Origin: Chloroflexota bacterium
Lineage (GTDB): Bacteria; Chloroflexota; Anaerolineae; Aggregatilineales; Phototrophicaceae
Assembly: GCA_013388735.1 (NCBI GenBank)
Contig: JACAES010000066.1
Span: 1 to 64,000, forward strand
Direction: 5' to 3'
DNA length: 64,000 nt
The notes under the pieces were generated by a model, which ran no database searches, was not told where the DNA came from, and worked only from the letters and a program-made list of their open reading frames with translations. Within the stretch, counting starts at the first letter, position 1. The number at the start of each line of letters is the position of its first letter. The translations under genes and the position numbers were made by a program. Positions 46,467-55,149 of this stretch are shown one piece after another.

Positions 46467-47258
46467 TCAGTCCTGGCCTTCAGGGTGCATGACCGCGGCC
46501 CATTCGCCGGTGGCGCGTTTTTCCTTGATGAGCTTCACCGCCGCCATCTGCGCGCTGGACTGCGGGTCGAAGTCGGCGGCGATATGCCCGTCCACCAGGC
46601 TGATGAGCCGCTCCATCTGCGAGGCCACGCCGGCATCGTGGGTGACGATGATGACGGTCGTATTGGTTCTGGCGCGAATTTCGTGGAATGTGCGCATGAC
46701 GATTTCGCTGGATTCCGAGTCCAGGTTGCCGGTCGGCTCGTCGGCCAGCAGCAGGGGCGGTTCGTTCGCCAGGGCGCGGGCGATGGCGACCCGCTGCTGC
46801 TGCCCGCCGGAAAGCTGCGTCGGACGATGGTCGAGCCGGTCGCCCAGGCCGAGCATCGTCAGCAGTTCTTTGGCGCGTTTGTTGGCGTTAAACTTACGCT
46901 GGCGGGCGAACTGGACAGGCAGCGCCACGTTTTCCAGCGCCGTCAACGTGGGGATAAGGTTAAAAGCCTGAAAGACGAAACCAATTTTTTCGTTACGGAT
47001 GCGGGTCAGGTCGCGTTCGCCCAGGTTGGTGATGTCCGTCCCGTCAATAAAAATGCTGCCAGATGTGGGGGTATCCAGGCCGCCGATCAGCCCGAGCAGG
47101 GTGGATTTACCGCTGCCGGACGGCCCGATGATGCCGAGCATCTCGCCACGCTGGACGGTCATCGTCACGCCGCGAAGCGCCTGCACGGTCACTTCCCCGA
47201 CCTTCAGCTCTTTAGTCACGCCCTCCGTCCGCAGGACGAAATGATTGGCTGTACTCAT
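46467..47258 (-). CDS. ABC transporter ATP-binding protein (LolD/MacB type)
   Basis: 263 residues. Walker A GPSGSGKSTLL (about 46-56), Q-loop VFQAFNLIPTLTALENV, signature LSGGQQQRVAIARAL and Walker B LLADEPTGNLD, all of the LolD/MacB/FtsE class, which usually partners with FtsX-like permeases. No permease gene is adjacent on this strand, so it is an orphan here. Start ATG 47258. Confidence 0.92.
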   Translation of the reverse strand: MSTANHFVLRTEGVTKELKVGEVTVQALRGVTMTVQRGEMLGIIGPSGSGKSTLLGLIGGLDTPTSGSIFIDGTDITNLGERDLTRIRNEKIGFVFQAFNLIPTLTALENVALPVQFARQRKFNANKRAKELLTMLGLGDRLDHRPTQLSGGQQQRVAIARALANEPPLLLADEPTGNLDSESSEIVMRTFHEIRARTNTTVIIVTHDAGVASQMERLISLVDGHIAADFDPQSSAQMAAVKLIKEKRATGEWAAVMHPEGQD

Positions 47259-47378
47259 GGATTGTCTCCGTCATACCTGCGTCTGATTCCAGACATTATA
47301 CGTGTAACAGCGCGCAAAAGTTGCGGGGGGTCTGCGTTCACGCCGGGAAGCCAGCGGTTATGCAAGGCGGGTGTTGCA

Positions 47379-47402
47379 GGGGCGGGTTTCTAAACCCGCC
47401 CC
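47379..47402. repeat. GGGGCGGGTTT palindrome
   Basis: GGGGCGGGTTT-CT-AAACCCGCCCC. A nearly identical palindrome, with AG in the centre, is at 51377-51402. It lies just after the lutB-like gene and may act as its terminator. Confidence 0.6.
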
Positions 47403-47411
47403 GACGCTGCA

Positions 47412-48818
47412 TCAGCGGCGGTTTTTCTGCCACCAGTCGCGGAAACGCTCTGCCGGGAAAACCGGGAAATCGCGGTGATCCGTCCAGCCGCTCAACGGGT
47501 AGGGCAGGCTGCTCACCATATCGCTGCCGGCGTCTTCGCCCAGGGATTGCAGCGCCGCGCCGGCGAGTCTGCTGCCCACGTTGTACAGCAGCGGATGGCT
47601 CATGCCGAAGCCGAACGCCTTCATGCCCATCTGCCAGAGCGGGTCCTGCGCCGCCTGCAAGTCGCGGCGCAGTTTGAGCAGCATCCCCGGCAGGTTGATA
47701 CCGACCGGGCAGGCTTCCTGGCACGCGCCGCACAGCGAGGACGCGAACGGCAGCGGCGCGGCGTTGGCTTTGCCCTTCAGCAGCGGCGTGATGACCGCGC
47801 CGATGGGGCCGGTATAGGTCGCGCCGTAAGCATGGCCGCCCACGCTGCGATAGACCGGGCAGATGTTCAGGCACGCGCCGCAGCGGATACAGGCCAGCGC
47901 CTCGGCATATTCGCTGGCGTAGATGTCGCTGCGTCCGTTGTCCAGCAGAATCAGGTAAAAGTGTTCCGGGCCGTCCGGCTCGCCGGGCATCGCCGGGCCG
48001 TTGAAGGCGTTGACGTACACGCTCATACGCTGACCCGTGCCGCTGCGACACAGCAGTTGCAGCAGCGTGGCGAAGTCCTCCCAGGTAGGGATAACTTTTT
48101 CGATGCCGACGACGGCGATATGCACCGGCGGCACGGTGGTACACAGCCGCCCGTTGCCCTCGTTGGTGACGATCACCACCGAGCCGGTTTCCGCGATGAT
48201 GAAATTGCCGCCGCTTATGCCAAAGTCCGCCCGCAGATATTCCTCGCGCAGCGTTTTGCGCGCCCAGGCGGTCATACCGGTGGGGTCGTCGGTGTAGGGC
48301 ATGGCGAGTTTTTCCATGAACAGATCGCGTATCTGCTCTTTGGTCATGTGCATGACCGGCATGATGATGTGCGAGGGGTGGCTGCCGCTTAACTGGACGA
48401 TGTATTCGCCCAGATCGGTTTCGACCATCTCGATGCCATGTTGGTTGAGGAAGGGCAGCAGGCCGATTTCTTCGGTCGCCATGCTTTTGCTTTTGACGCC
48501 GCGTCGCAGGTTGTGTTCCCGGCAGATGTTCAGGACGTGCCGGTTGGCTTCGTCGGCGTCCGCCGCCCACAGCACCTTGCCCCCCCTGGCGATGATCTGC
48601 CGCTCGGCCTGTTCCAGCAGGTCGGGCAGGTCGTCCAGGCCGCGCAGGCGGGCGGCGCGCCCCTGCCAGCGGATGGCGTCCGGGTCGGCCAGTTCGGCCA
48701 TCGCCGCGCGGCGGCGGCTGTCGGCGTTGCCGGTGCCGCGTTCCAGGGCGGTCTGTAACTGAATGTCGTCCAGCGCGATCACGGCCTGTTCGAGAAACTG
48801 GTTGGGGTTCATGTCCAT
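47412..48818 (-). CDS. lutB: LutB-like iron-sulfur lactate-utilisation protein
   Basis: 468 residues. N-terminal LUD domain (about 60-300: FIIAETGSVVIVTNEGNG, TTVPPVHIAVVGIEKV), then two 4Fe-4S clusters (CIRCGACLNICPVY about 313-326, and CGACQEACPVGI about 366-377). It ends in the typical LutB C-terminal extension. It transfers electrons from L-lactate oxidation. The companion lutC is 7.6 kb away on the other strand. ATG 48818 follows AGGA. Confidence 0.93.
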   Translation of the reverse strand: MDMNPNQFLEQAVIALDDIQLQTALERGTGNADSRRRAAMAELADPDAIRWQGRAARLRGLDDLPDLLEQAERQIIARGGKVLWAADADEANRHVLNICREHNLRRGVKSKSMATEEIGLLPFLNQHGIEMVETDLGEYIVQLSGSHPSHIIMPVMHMTKEQIRDLFMEKLAMPYTDDPTGMTAWARKTLREEYLRADFGISGGNFIIAETGSVVIVTNEGNGRLCTTVPPVHIAVVGIEKVIPTWEDFATLLQLLCRSGTGQRMSVYVNAFNGPAMPGEPDGPEHFYLILLDNGRSDIYASEYAEALACIRCGACLNICPVYRSVGGHAYGATYTGPIGAVITPLLKGKANAAPLPFASSLCGACQEACPVGINLPGMLLKLRRDLQAAQDPLWQMGMKAFGFGMSHPLLYNVGSRLAGAALQSLGEDAGSDMVSSLPYPLSGWTDHRDFPVFPAERFRDWWQKNRR

Positions 48819-48944
48819 GCTGCGGAGTCCTGCTTGTTTTTTCCACGCATAATCTTACCGCCTTCATCCGGTGCTTCGCCAGAATTTGTCGCCGGCGAGG
48901 CGGGGCAACCTGGCGGAAGGGCCGAAGCGCCTGCGCCGTGAATC

Positions 48945-49007
48945 TTGACTCCATACCCTGTCCGCTGTATAGTTGCCAAAGAATACATGAGCAGCCGCTC
49001 ATGTATT
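48945..49007 (+). promoter_or_regulatory. Promoter and SmtB/ArsR-like operator of the P-type ATPase
   Basis: TTGACT (48945-48950), 17-base spacer, TATAGT (48968-48973). Starting about 8 bases downstream is a perfect palindrome, AATACATGAGC-AGCC-GCTCATGTATT (48982-49007). The TGAGC..GCTCA core is the kind of site used by ArsR/SmtB-family metal sensors. A repressor bound there would block the start of transcription. No sensor gene is in the window. Confidence 0.75.
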
Positions 49008-49040
49008 GAGACATGGTATCTTTTATCGAGCAACCTGACT

Positions 49041-51329
49041 ATGGCCGAAAAAACCTATCGAATCGGCGGCATGGACTGTGCCAACTGCGCCCGCGAGGTC
49101 GAAACCGGCGTCGCCAGATTGAGCGGCGTGAACAGCGTGCGGGTGGACTTCGCCACCGCTAAAATGCGCCTGGACGGTGATGTGCCGTTCGAGGTGTTAA
49201 AACAGCGCGTCGAGGCGCTGGGCAAGACGATTGAAGACCCCTCCCTGAATCCAGCCCCACAGGGTGGAGAGGGACTCAACACCCCGCTCGATGTCATGGG
49301 GAAAGGATCAGAGGGCGGGGTTTCCGGCTTCGCGCGTTATCTGCTGGCGCGGCGCGAGACGCAGCTGGCCGTCGTGGGCGGCGCGGTTGTGCTGCTGGCG
49401 CTGGCGGCGCGGCTGCTGTTCCCCGGCCTTGTGCCTGTTGCGGATGCGCTGTACGTGCTGGCGACGCTGGTGGCTGGCTATCCCATCGCCCGCAGCGGCC
49501 TGCGAACGCTGTTCATAAACCGCGATTTTAACATCAATCTGCTGATGACGCTTGCGGCGGTCGGGGCGATTTTCATCCAGGAAACCGCCGAGGCCGCCAC
49601 CGTGATTTTTCTGTTTGCTATCGGCGAGGCGCTGGAAGGCTACACCGCCGACCGCGCCCGGAACAGCCTGCGCGGCCTGATGACGCTGGCTCCGGCGCAG
49701 GCGGTTCGGTTACGCTTAACCCCGTCAGAACCCCTCCCCCCAACCGCACATGCCGAACGTTTTACCTCCCCTCGCCTTCAGGAAGCGGGGATGAGGGCTG
49801 AAGAAGTCGTGCCGGTGGAGGATTTGCGCCTGGGCGACCGGATTCTGGTCAGGCCGGGCGAACGCATCCCAATGGACGGCGACGTGCTGGCCGGCGAGAG
49901 CGGCGTCAATCAGTCGCCCATCACCGGCGAAAGCCTGCCGGTACACAAGTCGCCGGGCGCGCCGGTGTTTGCCGGCACGGTCAACGGCGACGGCGCGCTG
50001 GAAATCCGCGTCACGCGGCTGGCGGCGAATAACACCCTCAGCCGGATCATCAGACTGGTGGAGGAAGCGCAGAGCGTGCGCGCCCCCAGCCAGCGGTTGA
50101 TAGACCGCTTCGCCCGCGTTTATACACCCGGCGTGGTGGTCGTGGCGGCGCTGGTGGCGCTGCTGCCGCCGCTGCTGTTCAACGCCCCGTTTTACGATGT
50201 GCCGGGGGTGACGCAGGGCTGGCTGTACCGCGCGCTGGAACTGCTGGTGATCGCCTGCCCGTGTTCGCTGGTCATCAGCACGCCGGTGACGATCATCAGC
50301 GCCATCACGGCGGCGGCGCGCCGAGGCGTGCTGATTAAAGGCGGCGCGCATCTGGAAGCACTGGGCAGCGTGAAAGCCGTCGCCTTCGACAAAACCGGCA
50401 CGCTCACGACCGGGCAGCCGGCAGTGCTTGACGTGCGTTCGGTAGACTGCGAAACCGGCGAGGACTGCGCCGGGAACGACGACCTGCTGGCGCTGGCGGC
50501 GGCGGTCGAACGGCGCAGCACACATCCGCTGGCGCAGGCCATCGTGCGCGCCGCCGAGGAACGCGACCTGCACGACCGTTACGCGCCTGCCGAGGCGGTC
50601 ACAACCCTGGCCGGGCGCGGCATTCAGGGGCAGGTGAACGGGAAAACCGTCACCGTCGGCAGCCACAGCCTGTTCGACCTGGAACACCCTCACGCCGCCA
50701 ATCTGTGCGACCAGATCGAAGCGGCGGAAGCCGGCGGCCAGACGGCCATGCTGCTGTCCGACGGCGAGCGCGTGCGCGGTTTTATCGCCGTCGCGGACGC
50801 GGCGCGCGCCGACAGCCGCGCAGTCGTGAACGATCTGAAGGCGCTCGGCCTGTTTACCGTCATGCTCACCGGCGATAACGCGGCGGTGGCGGAATCGGTG
50901 GGGCGCGCGGTCGGCGTGGGGGAAATCCGCGCCGGACTGCTGCCCGCCGACAAGGTGGACGCCGTGAAGGACTTGCAGGCGCGTTACGGCGCGGTGGTGA
51001 TGGTGGGCGACGGCATAAACGACACGCCCGCGCTGGCGGCGGCTTCGGTCGGCGTGGCGATGGGCGGGGCGGGCAGTGCGCAGGCGCTGGAAACGGCGGA
51101 CGTGGCACTGATGGCCGATGACCTGACGCAGCTTCCCTATGCGGTGCGGCTGTCGCGGTTCGCGCGCGACATCATCCGGCAGAATATCGGCCTCAGCCTG
51201 GGCATGAAGCTGGCTTTTATGCTGCTGGCGGTGGCGGGCCTGGGGACGATGTGGCTGGCGGTCTTCGCCGATATGGGCATGTCGCTGGCGGTGACGCTCA
51301 ACGGGATGCGCCCCCTGCGGACGAAATAA
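49041..51329 (+). CDS. Heavy-metal P1B-type ATPase (Zn/Cd/Pb type)
   Basis: 762 residues. N-terminal heavy-metal-associated domain with GGMDCANCAREV (CxxC), eight membrane helices, the CPCSLVISTP ion motif (CPC with the VISTP context of ZntA/CadA, not the GLATP of copper pumps), phosphorylation motif DKTGTLT, and ATP-binding HP (THPLAQAI) and GDGIND. It exports divalent metal from the cytoplasm. Two in-frame inserts of repeat-derived sequence lie at about residues 64-95 and 225-255. ATG 49041 lacks a good ribosome site. The operator upstream predicts metal induction. Confidence 0.93.
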   Translation: MAEKTYRIGGMDCANCAREVETGVARLSGVNSVRVDFATAKMRLDGDVPFEVLKQRVEALGKTIEDPSLNPAPQGGEGLNTPLDVMGKGSEGGVSGFARYLLARRETQLAVVGGAVVLLALAARLLFPGLVPVADALYVLATLVAGYPIARSGLRTLFINRDFNINLLMTLAAVGAIFIQETAEAATVIFLFAIGEALEGYTADRARNSLRGLMTLAPAQAVRLRLTPSEPLPPTAHAERFTSPRLQEAGMRAEEVVPVEDLRLGDRILVRPGERIPMDGDVLAGESGVNQSPITGESLPVHKSPGAPVFAGTVNGDGALEIRVTRLAANNTLSRIIRLVEEAQSVRAPSQRLIDRFARVYTPGVVVVAALVALLPPLLFNAPFYDVPGVTQGWLYRALELLVIACPCSLVISTPVTIISAITAAARRGVLIKGGAHLEALGSVKAVAFDKTGTLTTGQPAVLDVRSVDCETGEDCAGNDDLLALAAAVERRSTHPLAQAIVRAAEERDLHDRYAPAEAVTTLAGRGIQGQVNGKTVTVGSHSLFDLEHPHAANLCDQIEAAEAGGQTAMLLSDGERVRGFIAVADAARADSRAVVNDLKALGLFTVMLTGDNAAVAESVGRAVGVGEIRAGLLPADKVDAVKDLQARYGAVVMVGDGINDTPALAAASVGVAMGGAGSAQALETADVALMADDLTQLPYAVRLSRFARDIIRQNIGLSLGMKLAFMLLAVAGLGTMWLAVFADMGMSLAVTLNGMRPLRTK

Positions 51330-51376
51330 GCGCGGGCAGAAAAAAGCGCAGCGCAAAGACGCAGAGAAAAACGTAG

Positions 51377-51402
51377 GGGGGCGGGTTTAGAAACCCGCCC
51401 CC
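51377..51402. repeat. GGGGGCGGGTTT palindrome
   Basis: GGGGGCGGGTTT-AG-AAACCCGCCCCC. Just before it is a CGCAGCGCAAAGACGCAGAG tract, another dispersed repeat type. It could also end transcription of the ATPase gene. Confidence 0.6.
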
Positions 51403-51414
51403 ACTTTCCCGCAT

Positions 51415-51443
51415 TTGACAGGCGCGGCGCGGTATTGTACGCT
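51415..51443 (+). promoter_or_regulatory. Promoter of the CxxPC paralogue pair
   Basis: TTGACA (51415-51420), 17-base spacer, TACGCT (51438-51443); start codon at 51473. The same hexamers occur at 6001. Confidence 0.6.
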
Positions 51444-51472
51444 GTTGAGCAGATACAAGCGGCCTGAGCGCC

Positions 51473-52108
51473 ATGACCCGTTTTCTCCTGCTTCCAACGA
51501 TTTTGTTAACCCTGACGCTGGCAGCGGCCATCAGCCTCATCCACGCCCAGCCCTACGACGCCGGCGGCCTGCGCGCGTTTTTGTTCCCGGCGAACGGCTG
51601 CGCGCCGCCTTGTTTTATAGGCATCCGGGTCGGCAGTATGACCACCGGACAGGTTATCGAATGGCTGGAAAAACATCCCTGGGTGCAGCGCGTGCTGATG
51701 TCGGAGCGGTTCGGCGCGACACAGCGCGGTTTTATCGGCTGGGAATGGAACGGCCAGCAGCCCGCCCTGCTCGACGGCGACGCCGCCGGGGCGCTGTGGA
51801 TACACGAACATCAGGTGCGTTTCGTGCGGGTTCAGACTACCATCCCGTTCGGCAGCCTGTGGCTGCTGCTGGACGAACCGCCTATCGGCCTGTTCCGTGT
51901 CGAGCGCGATTTCGCCTCTGCCGGGCCGATCATCATTCACTATGCGGCTTACCCTGAAATGGCCGTCATGGCGCAGTTGGCGGTGTCCTGCCCGCTGCGC
52001 CCCGCCGAGTTCTGGATGCAGCCGGTTCTGCTTCAGTATTACGTCGAGTTGAGCGAGCCGTTTGACGATTATGACCTGCGCGGCTGGCTTCACGAATCGG
52101 TTTGCTGA
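51473..52108 (+). CDS. Secreted CxxPC-motif hypothetical protein, copy 1
   Basis: 211 residues with a signal peptide (MTRFLLLPTILLTLTLAAAI). The mature part has NGCAPPCFIGIRVGSMT followed by a helix and HPWVQRV. The next gene repeats the pattern. The CxxPC cysteines may form a disulfide or bind a metal or cofactor. I know no characterised family. Six bases separate it from the paralogue. Confidence 0.7.
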   Translation: MTRFLLLPTILLTLTLAAAISLIHAQPYDAGGLRAFLFPANGCAPPCFIGIRVGSMTTGQVIEWLEKHPWVQRVLMSERFGATQRGFIGWEWNGQQPALLDGDAAGALWIHEHQVRFVRVQTTIPFGSLWLLLDEPPIGLFRVERDFASAGPIIIHYAAYPEMAVMAQLAVSCPLRPAEFWMQPVLLQYYVELSEPFDDYDLRGWLHESVC

Positions 52109-52114
52109 GGCGCC

Positions 52115-52723
52115 ATGACGCGGTTGTTACGACCGGCGCTGCTGCTGGTGGCGGGTTTGACCGCCGCCATCGGGCTGATTCGCGCCCGGCCATTCCAGGC
52201 GGACGACATCTATGCCTTCCTGCAAGCGCCGGAAGGCTGCCCCGCCCCCTGCTGGCAGGGCATCCGCCCCGGCGCGATGGACATGGACACGGCGCGGCGG
52301 CGGCTGCGCGCGCATCCCTGGGTGGCCGGCGTGGACGATCACTTCTACGGCGACAGCGATAACGGCTGGCTGACCTGGCATTGGAGCGGCGCGCAGCCCC
52401 CGCTGAACATGCGCTCCGGTGATGACCGTCTGGGCGTGAGCAGCAGCGCCGTTAAAAGCATCAGCATCCAGACGCGCATCCGCTACGGCGAGCTGTGGCT
52501 GGCCTTCGGCGCGCCTGACTGGTGGAAACGCACGGTGGCCGAAAACACCATCTACCTGGAAAGCGCCTACCGGGACGAATCGTTTTTAGCCCGGCTGGAA
52601 CTGCCCTGCGGCGCGCGCCCCGCCGAGCTGTGGTCGGCGACGGTGACGCTGCTGTGGGTAAACGGCATCCCGGCTGCCGGCGGCGACAGGACGCCGGCGG
52701 CGCTGCTGCGCTGCGATTTCTGA
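52115..52723 (+). CDS. Secreted CxxPC-motif hypothetical protein, copy 2
   Basis: 202 residues, a paralogue of the preceding protein. It has a signal peptide, then EGCPAPCWQGIRPGAMD, HPWVAGV, and a closing LPCGARPAELW that matches VSCPLRPAEFW in copy 1. The start context GCGCCATGAC is identical in both genes, consistent with a tandem duplication. Identity outside these motifs is low, so the duplication is old. Confidence 0.7.
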   Translation: MTRLLRPALLLVAGLTAAIGLIRARPFQADDIYAFLQAPEGCPAPCWQGIRPGAMDMDTARRRLRAHPWVAGVDDHFYGDSDNGWLTWHWSGAQPPLNMRSGDDRLGVSSSAVKSISIQTRIRYGELWLAFGAPDWWKRTVAENTIYLESAYRDESFLARLELPCGARPAELWSATVTLLWVNGIPAAGGDRTPAALLRCDF

Positions 52724-52801
52724 CGCGCCCCCAAAGACGTACCGTTCCGCGCGCCAACCTGCTACAATGAAACCAGAATCCACTTTTTTCAAGGGAGCGG
52801 C

Positions 52802-54652
52802 ATGTCCGGCATCTGCGGCATCGTGGACTTATCGAAACAGGGGCGGGCCGACCCGGCGCTGGTGCGGCGTATGGCGGCGCATCTGCGGCATCGTGGGCCG
52901 GACGGCGCGAATTTTCATACGCTGCCGAATGGGGCGCTGGGCGTTCAATACCGGAAGATCATCGGCGCGGCGGCGCAGCCCTTCAGCGACGAAGACCGGA
53001 CGATTATCGTGGTTCATGACGGCGAAATCGTCAATTACCGCGAACTGCGCGAGGCGCTTAAACGCCGCAACCACATCTTCCAGACCGACAGCAGCGGCGA
53101 AACGCTGGCGCACTTATACGAAGAATACGGCCTGAACCTGTTCGCCCACCTGCGCGGCGCGGTCGCCTTTGCCCTGTGGGACGGCCAGGCCGGGCGGCTG
53201 GTGCTGGCGGCGGATTTTGTGGGGCTGAAGCCGCTGTACCTGCACGAGCGCGACGGACGGCTGTTTTTCGCCAGCGAGATCAAGGCGCTGCTGGCCGACC
53301 CCGACACGCCGCGCGCGCTCAACCTGGAGGCGCTGGACACCTACCTCGGCCTGGGTTACATGATCGGCGAACAGACGCTTTTCCAGGGTGTGCGCCGCCT
53401 GCCGCCCGGTCACGCGCTGGTGATCGAGCCGGACGGCGCGCCCCGGCTGCACCCGTTCTGGCGCTTTGACGCGGCGGCCCCGGTGGGCCGGGGGCAGGAA
53501 AACCTGATCGTGCAGGAAGGCCGCGCCCTGCTGGCCGATTCGGTGCGCCTGCACCTTCGCAGCGACGCGCCGCTTGGCCTGCTGCTGGACGGCGGGCTGG
53601 ACTCGGCGGCGCTGCTGGCATTGGTCGCCCGCGAGTCCACGCCCCGGACGTTCGCCCTGGCCGACGGCACGGACGGCGCAGACCGCGCCCGCCAACTGGC
53701 CGCGCACTTTAAGAGCGACCATCAGGAAATCCGCTTTTCGCCCGCCGACTGGTGGCGCGCTTTGCAGCAGGCGGTTTATCACCTGGACGAACCGCTCGCC
53801 AGCCCGCAGGCGGTTGACCTGCTGCTGCTGGCCGAAGGCGCGGCCTCCGCCGTTAAAAGCATCCTGAGCAGTTCTGGCGGCGCGGCTTTATTCGGCGGTT
53901 ATGCCGGCCATTACGCCATCCCGGCGCAGATCAGCCGCCGCCGGCCCTGGGGGCGTTTCGTCACCCCGACGGACGCCGCGCCGGAAGCGCCGCGCCTGAT
54001 CGCCCGCCGGTCAGCCTCGAAAGCCGACGCGCTGGCCTCCATGCAGGCGTTCGATGACGGCATCTTCACCGACGCGCACCGCGCCCACCTGTACAGCCCG
54101 GAACTGCGCGCGGCCTGGGAATCGGCACGCCACCGCGAACACGCCTACGCTGTCCTGATCGAAACAGGCTGGCGCGACGACCCTTACGACACTGCCCAGG
54201 CGCTTTATCTGCACAGCTGGCTGCCCGGCAGCGCGCTGCTGCGGCTCGACCGGATGCTGTCGGCGGCCTCATTGGAAGCCCGCGCGCCGTTCCTCGACCC
54301 GGTGCTGCTGAAGTTCGCCGCCGGCGTGCCGCCGTCCGTCCGGCTGCGGACGCCCTACCACGTCCTGCGGGAAGCCGCCCGCCCGCTGCTGCCGGATTTT
54401 GCGCTGCAACCGCATCCGGCGTCCACGCACCCGGCCTATGCCTGGCTGGCGGGCGAACTGGCCGCCCAGGCGCGCGCCGCGCTGACCGACCCGAACGGCT
54501 TCATTTACAGTCTGTTCGACCGGGCCGCCCTGGAAAAACTGCTCAAGGATCATTTCTGGGGACGCAGCCGGCAGCCGCAGGTGATCTTCCGCCTGCTGAT
54601 GCTGGAACTGTGGGCGCAGCGGTTTCTCAAGCCGGCGGCTTTCATTCCGTAG
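52802..54652 (+). CDS. Asparagine synthetase (glutamine-hydrolysing) family protein
   Basis: 616 residues. The N-terminal glutaminase domain begins MSGICGIVDL with the cysteine at residue 5 rather than 2; HRGPDG is conserved. The synthetase domain has LLLDGGLDSAAL, where the usual SGGLDS serine is replaced by D263. AsnB uses an N-terminal Cys2 nucleophile, so this protein would need trimming to expose Cys5 or may not use glutamine. It could be an AsnB-like amidotransferase for a peptide or surface product. AAGGGAG precedes ATG 52802. Confidence 0.85.
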   Translation: MSGICGIVDLSKQGRADPALVRRMAAHLRHRGPDGANFHTLPNGALGVQYRKIIGAAAQPFSDEDRTIIVVHDGEIVNYRELREALKRRNHIFQTDSSGETLAHLYEEYGLNLFAHLRGAVAFALWDGQAGRLVLAADFVGLKPLYLHERDGRLFFASEIKALLADPDTPRALNLEALDTYLGLGYMIGEQTLFQGVRRLPPGHALVIEPDGAPRLHPFWRFDAAAPVGRGQENLIVQEGRALLADSVRLHLRSDAPLGLLLDGGLDSAALLALVARESTPRTFALADGTDGADRARQLAAHFKSDHQEIRFSPADWWRALQQAVYHLDEPLASPQAVDLLLLAEGAASAVKSILSSSGGAALFGGYAGHYAIPAQISRRRPWGRFVTPTDAAPEAPRLIARRSASKADALASMQAFDDGIFTDAHRAHLYSPELRAAWESARHREHAYAVLIETGWRDDPYDTAQALYLHSWLPGSALLRLDRMLSAASLEARAPFLDPVLLKFAAGVPPSVRLRTPYHVLREAARPLLPDFALQPHPASTHPAYAWLAGELAAQARAALTDPNGFIYSLFDRAALEKLLKDHFWGRSRQPQVIFRLLMLELWAQRFLKPAAFIP

Positions 54653-54660
54653 GAGCGCAT

Positions 54661-55149
54661 ATGCAAGTGTTGAACGTTAAAGCGCAAAGCGGCAGCCGCG
54701 CGAAAAACATCCGGGCATGGGGCATCGGGATTCTGCTGGTGGCGGCGCTGGCCGGGATCGGGCTGGCGGTTGTGTCCCGCGCGCGCGGTTTTACGCTGGC
54801 CGACGCCGAAGCCTTCATCGGCGCGCGCCTGCCCGCCGGGGCGCGGAACATCGCTTATGCCACCCGCGACCAGTTCGGGCGCGTGGTGTGGCTGCGTTTC
54901 GCGCTGTCCCCGGACGCCGACCTGTCCACGTTCGTCGCGGCGATGGGGCTGGATGCCGAACTGCTGGAAGGCTTTTACCCCTTCCCGGCGGCCAATTACA
55001 CCGAAGCCGAGCTGACCTGGTGGACGCCCCATACCGCCCAGGTCGCCGCCGGCCTGCACGCCGTCCACGCCGGAAAAGTCTATGAACTGCTGCTCGACCG
55101 CAGCGACCCGGCGGCGCCGGTGGTGTATCTGCGGGTGTACAGCCTGTGA
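54661..55149 (+). CDS. Hypothetical single-pass membrane protein
   Basis: 162 residues. One membrane helix (about 20-42) and an extracytoplasmic domain with no cysteines (AYATRDQFGRVVWLRFALSP onward). No family recognised. AGGAG precedes ATG 54661. The TGA overlaps the GTG of the next gene. It follows the asparagine-synthetase relative by 8 bases, so all three genes look like one operon. Confidence 0.65.
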   Translation: MQVLNVKAQSGSRAKNIRAWGIGILLVAALAGIGLAVVSRARGFTLADAEAFIGARLPAGARNIAYATRDQFGRVVWLRFALSPDADLSTFVAAMGLDAELLEGFYPFPAANYTEAELTWWTPHTAQVAAGLHAVHAGKVYELLLDRSDPAAPVVYLRVYSL

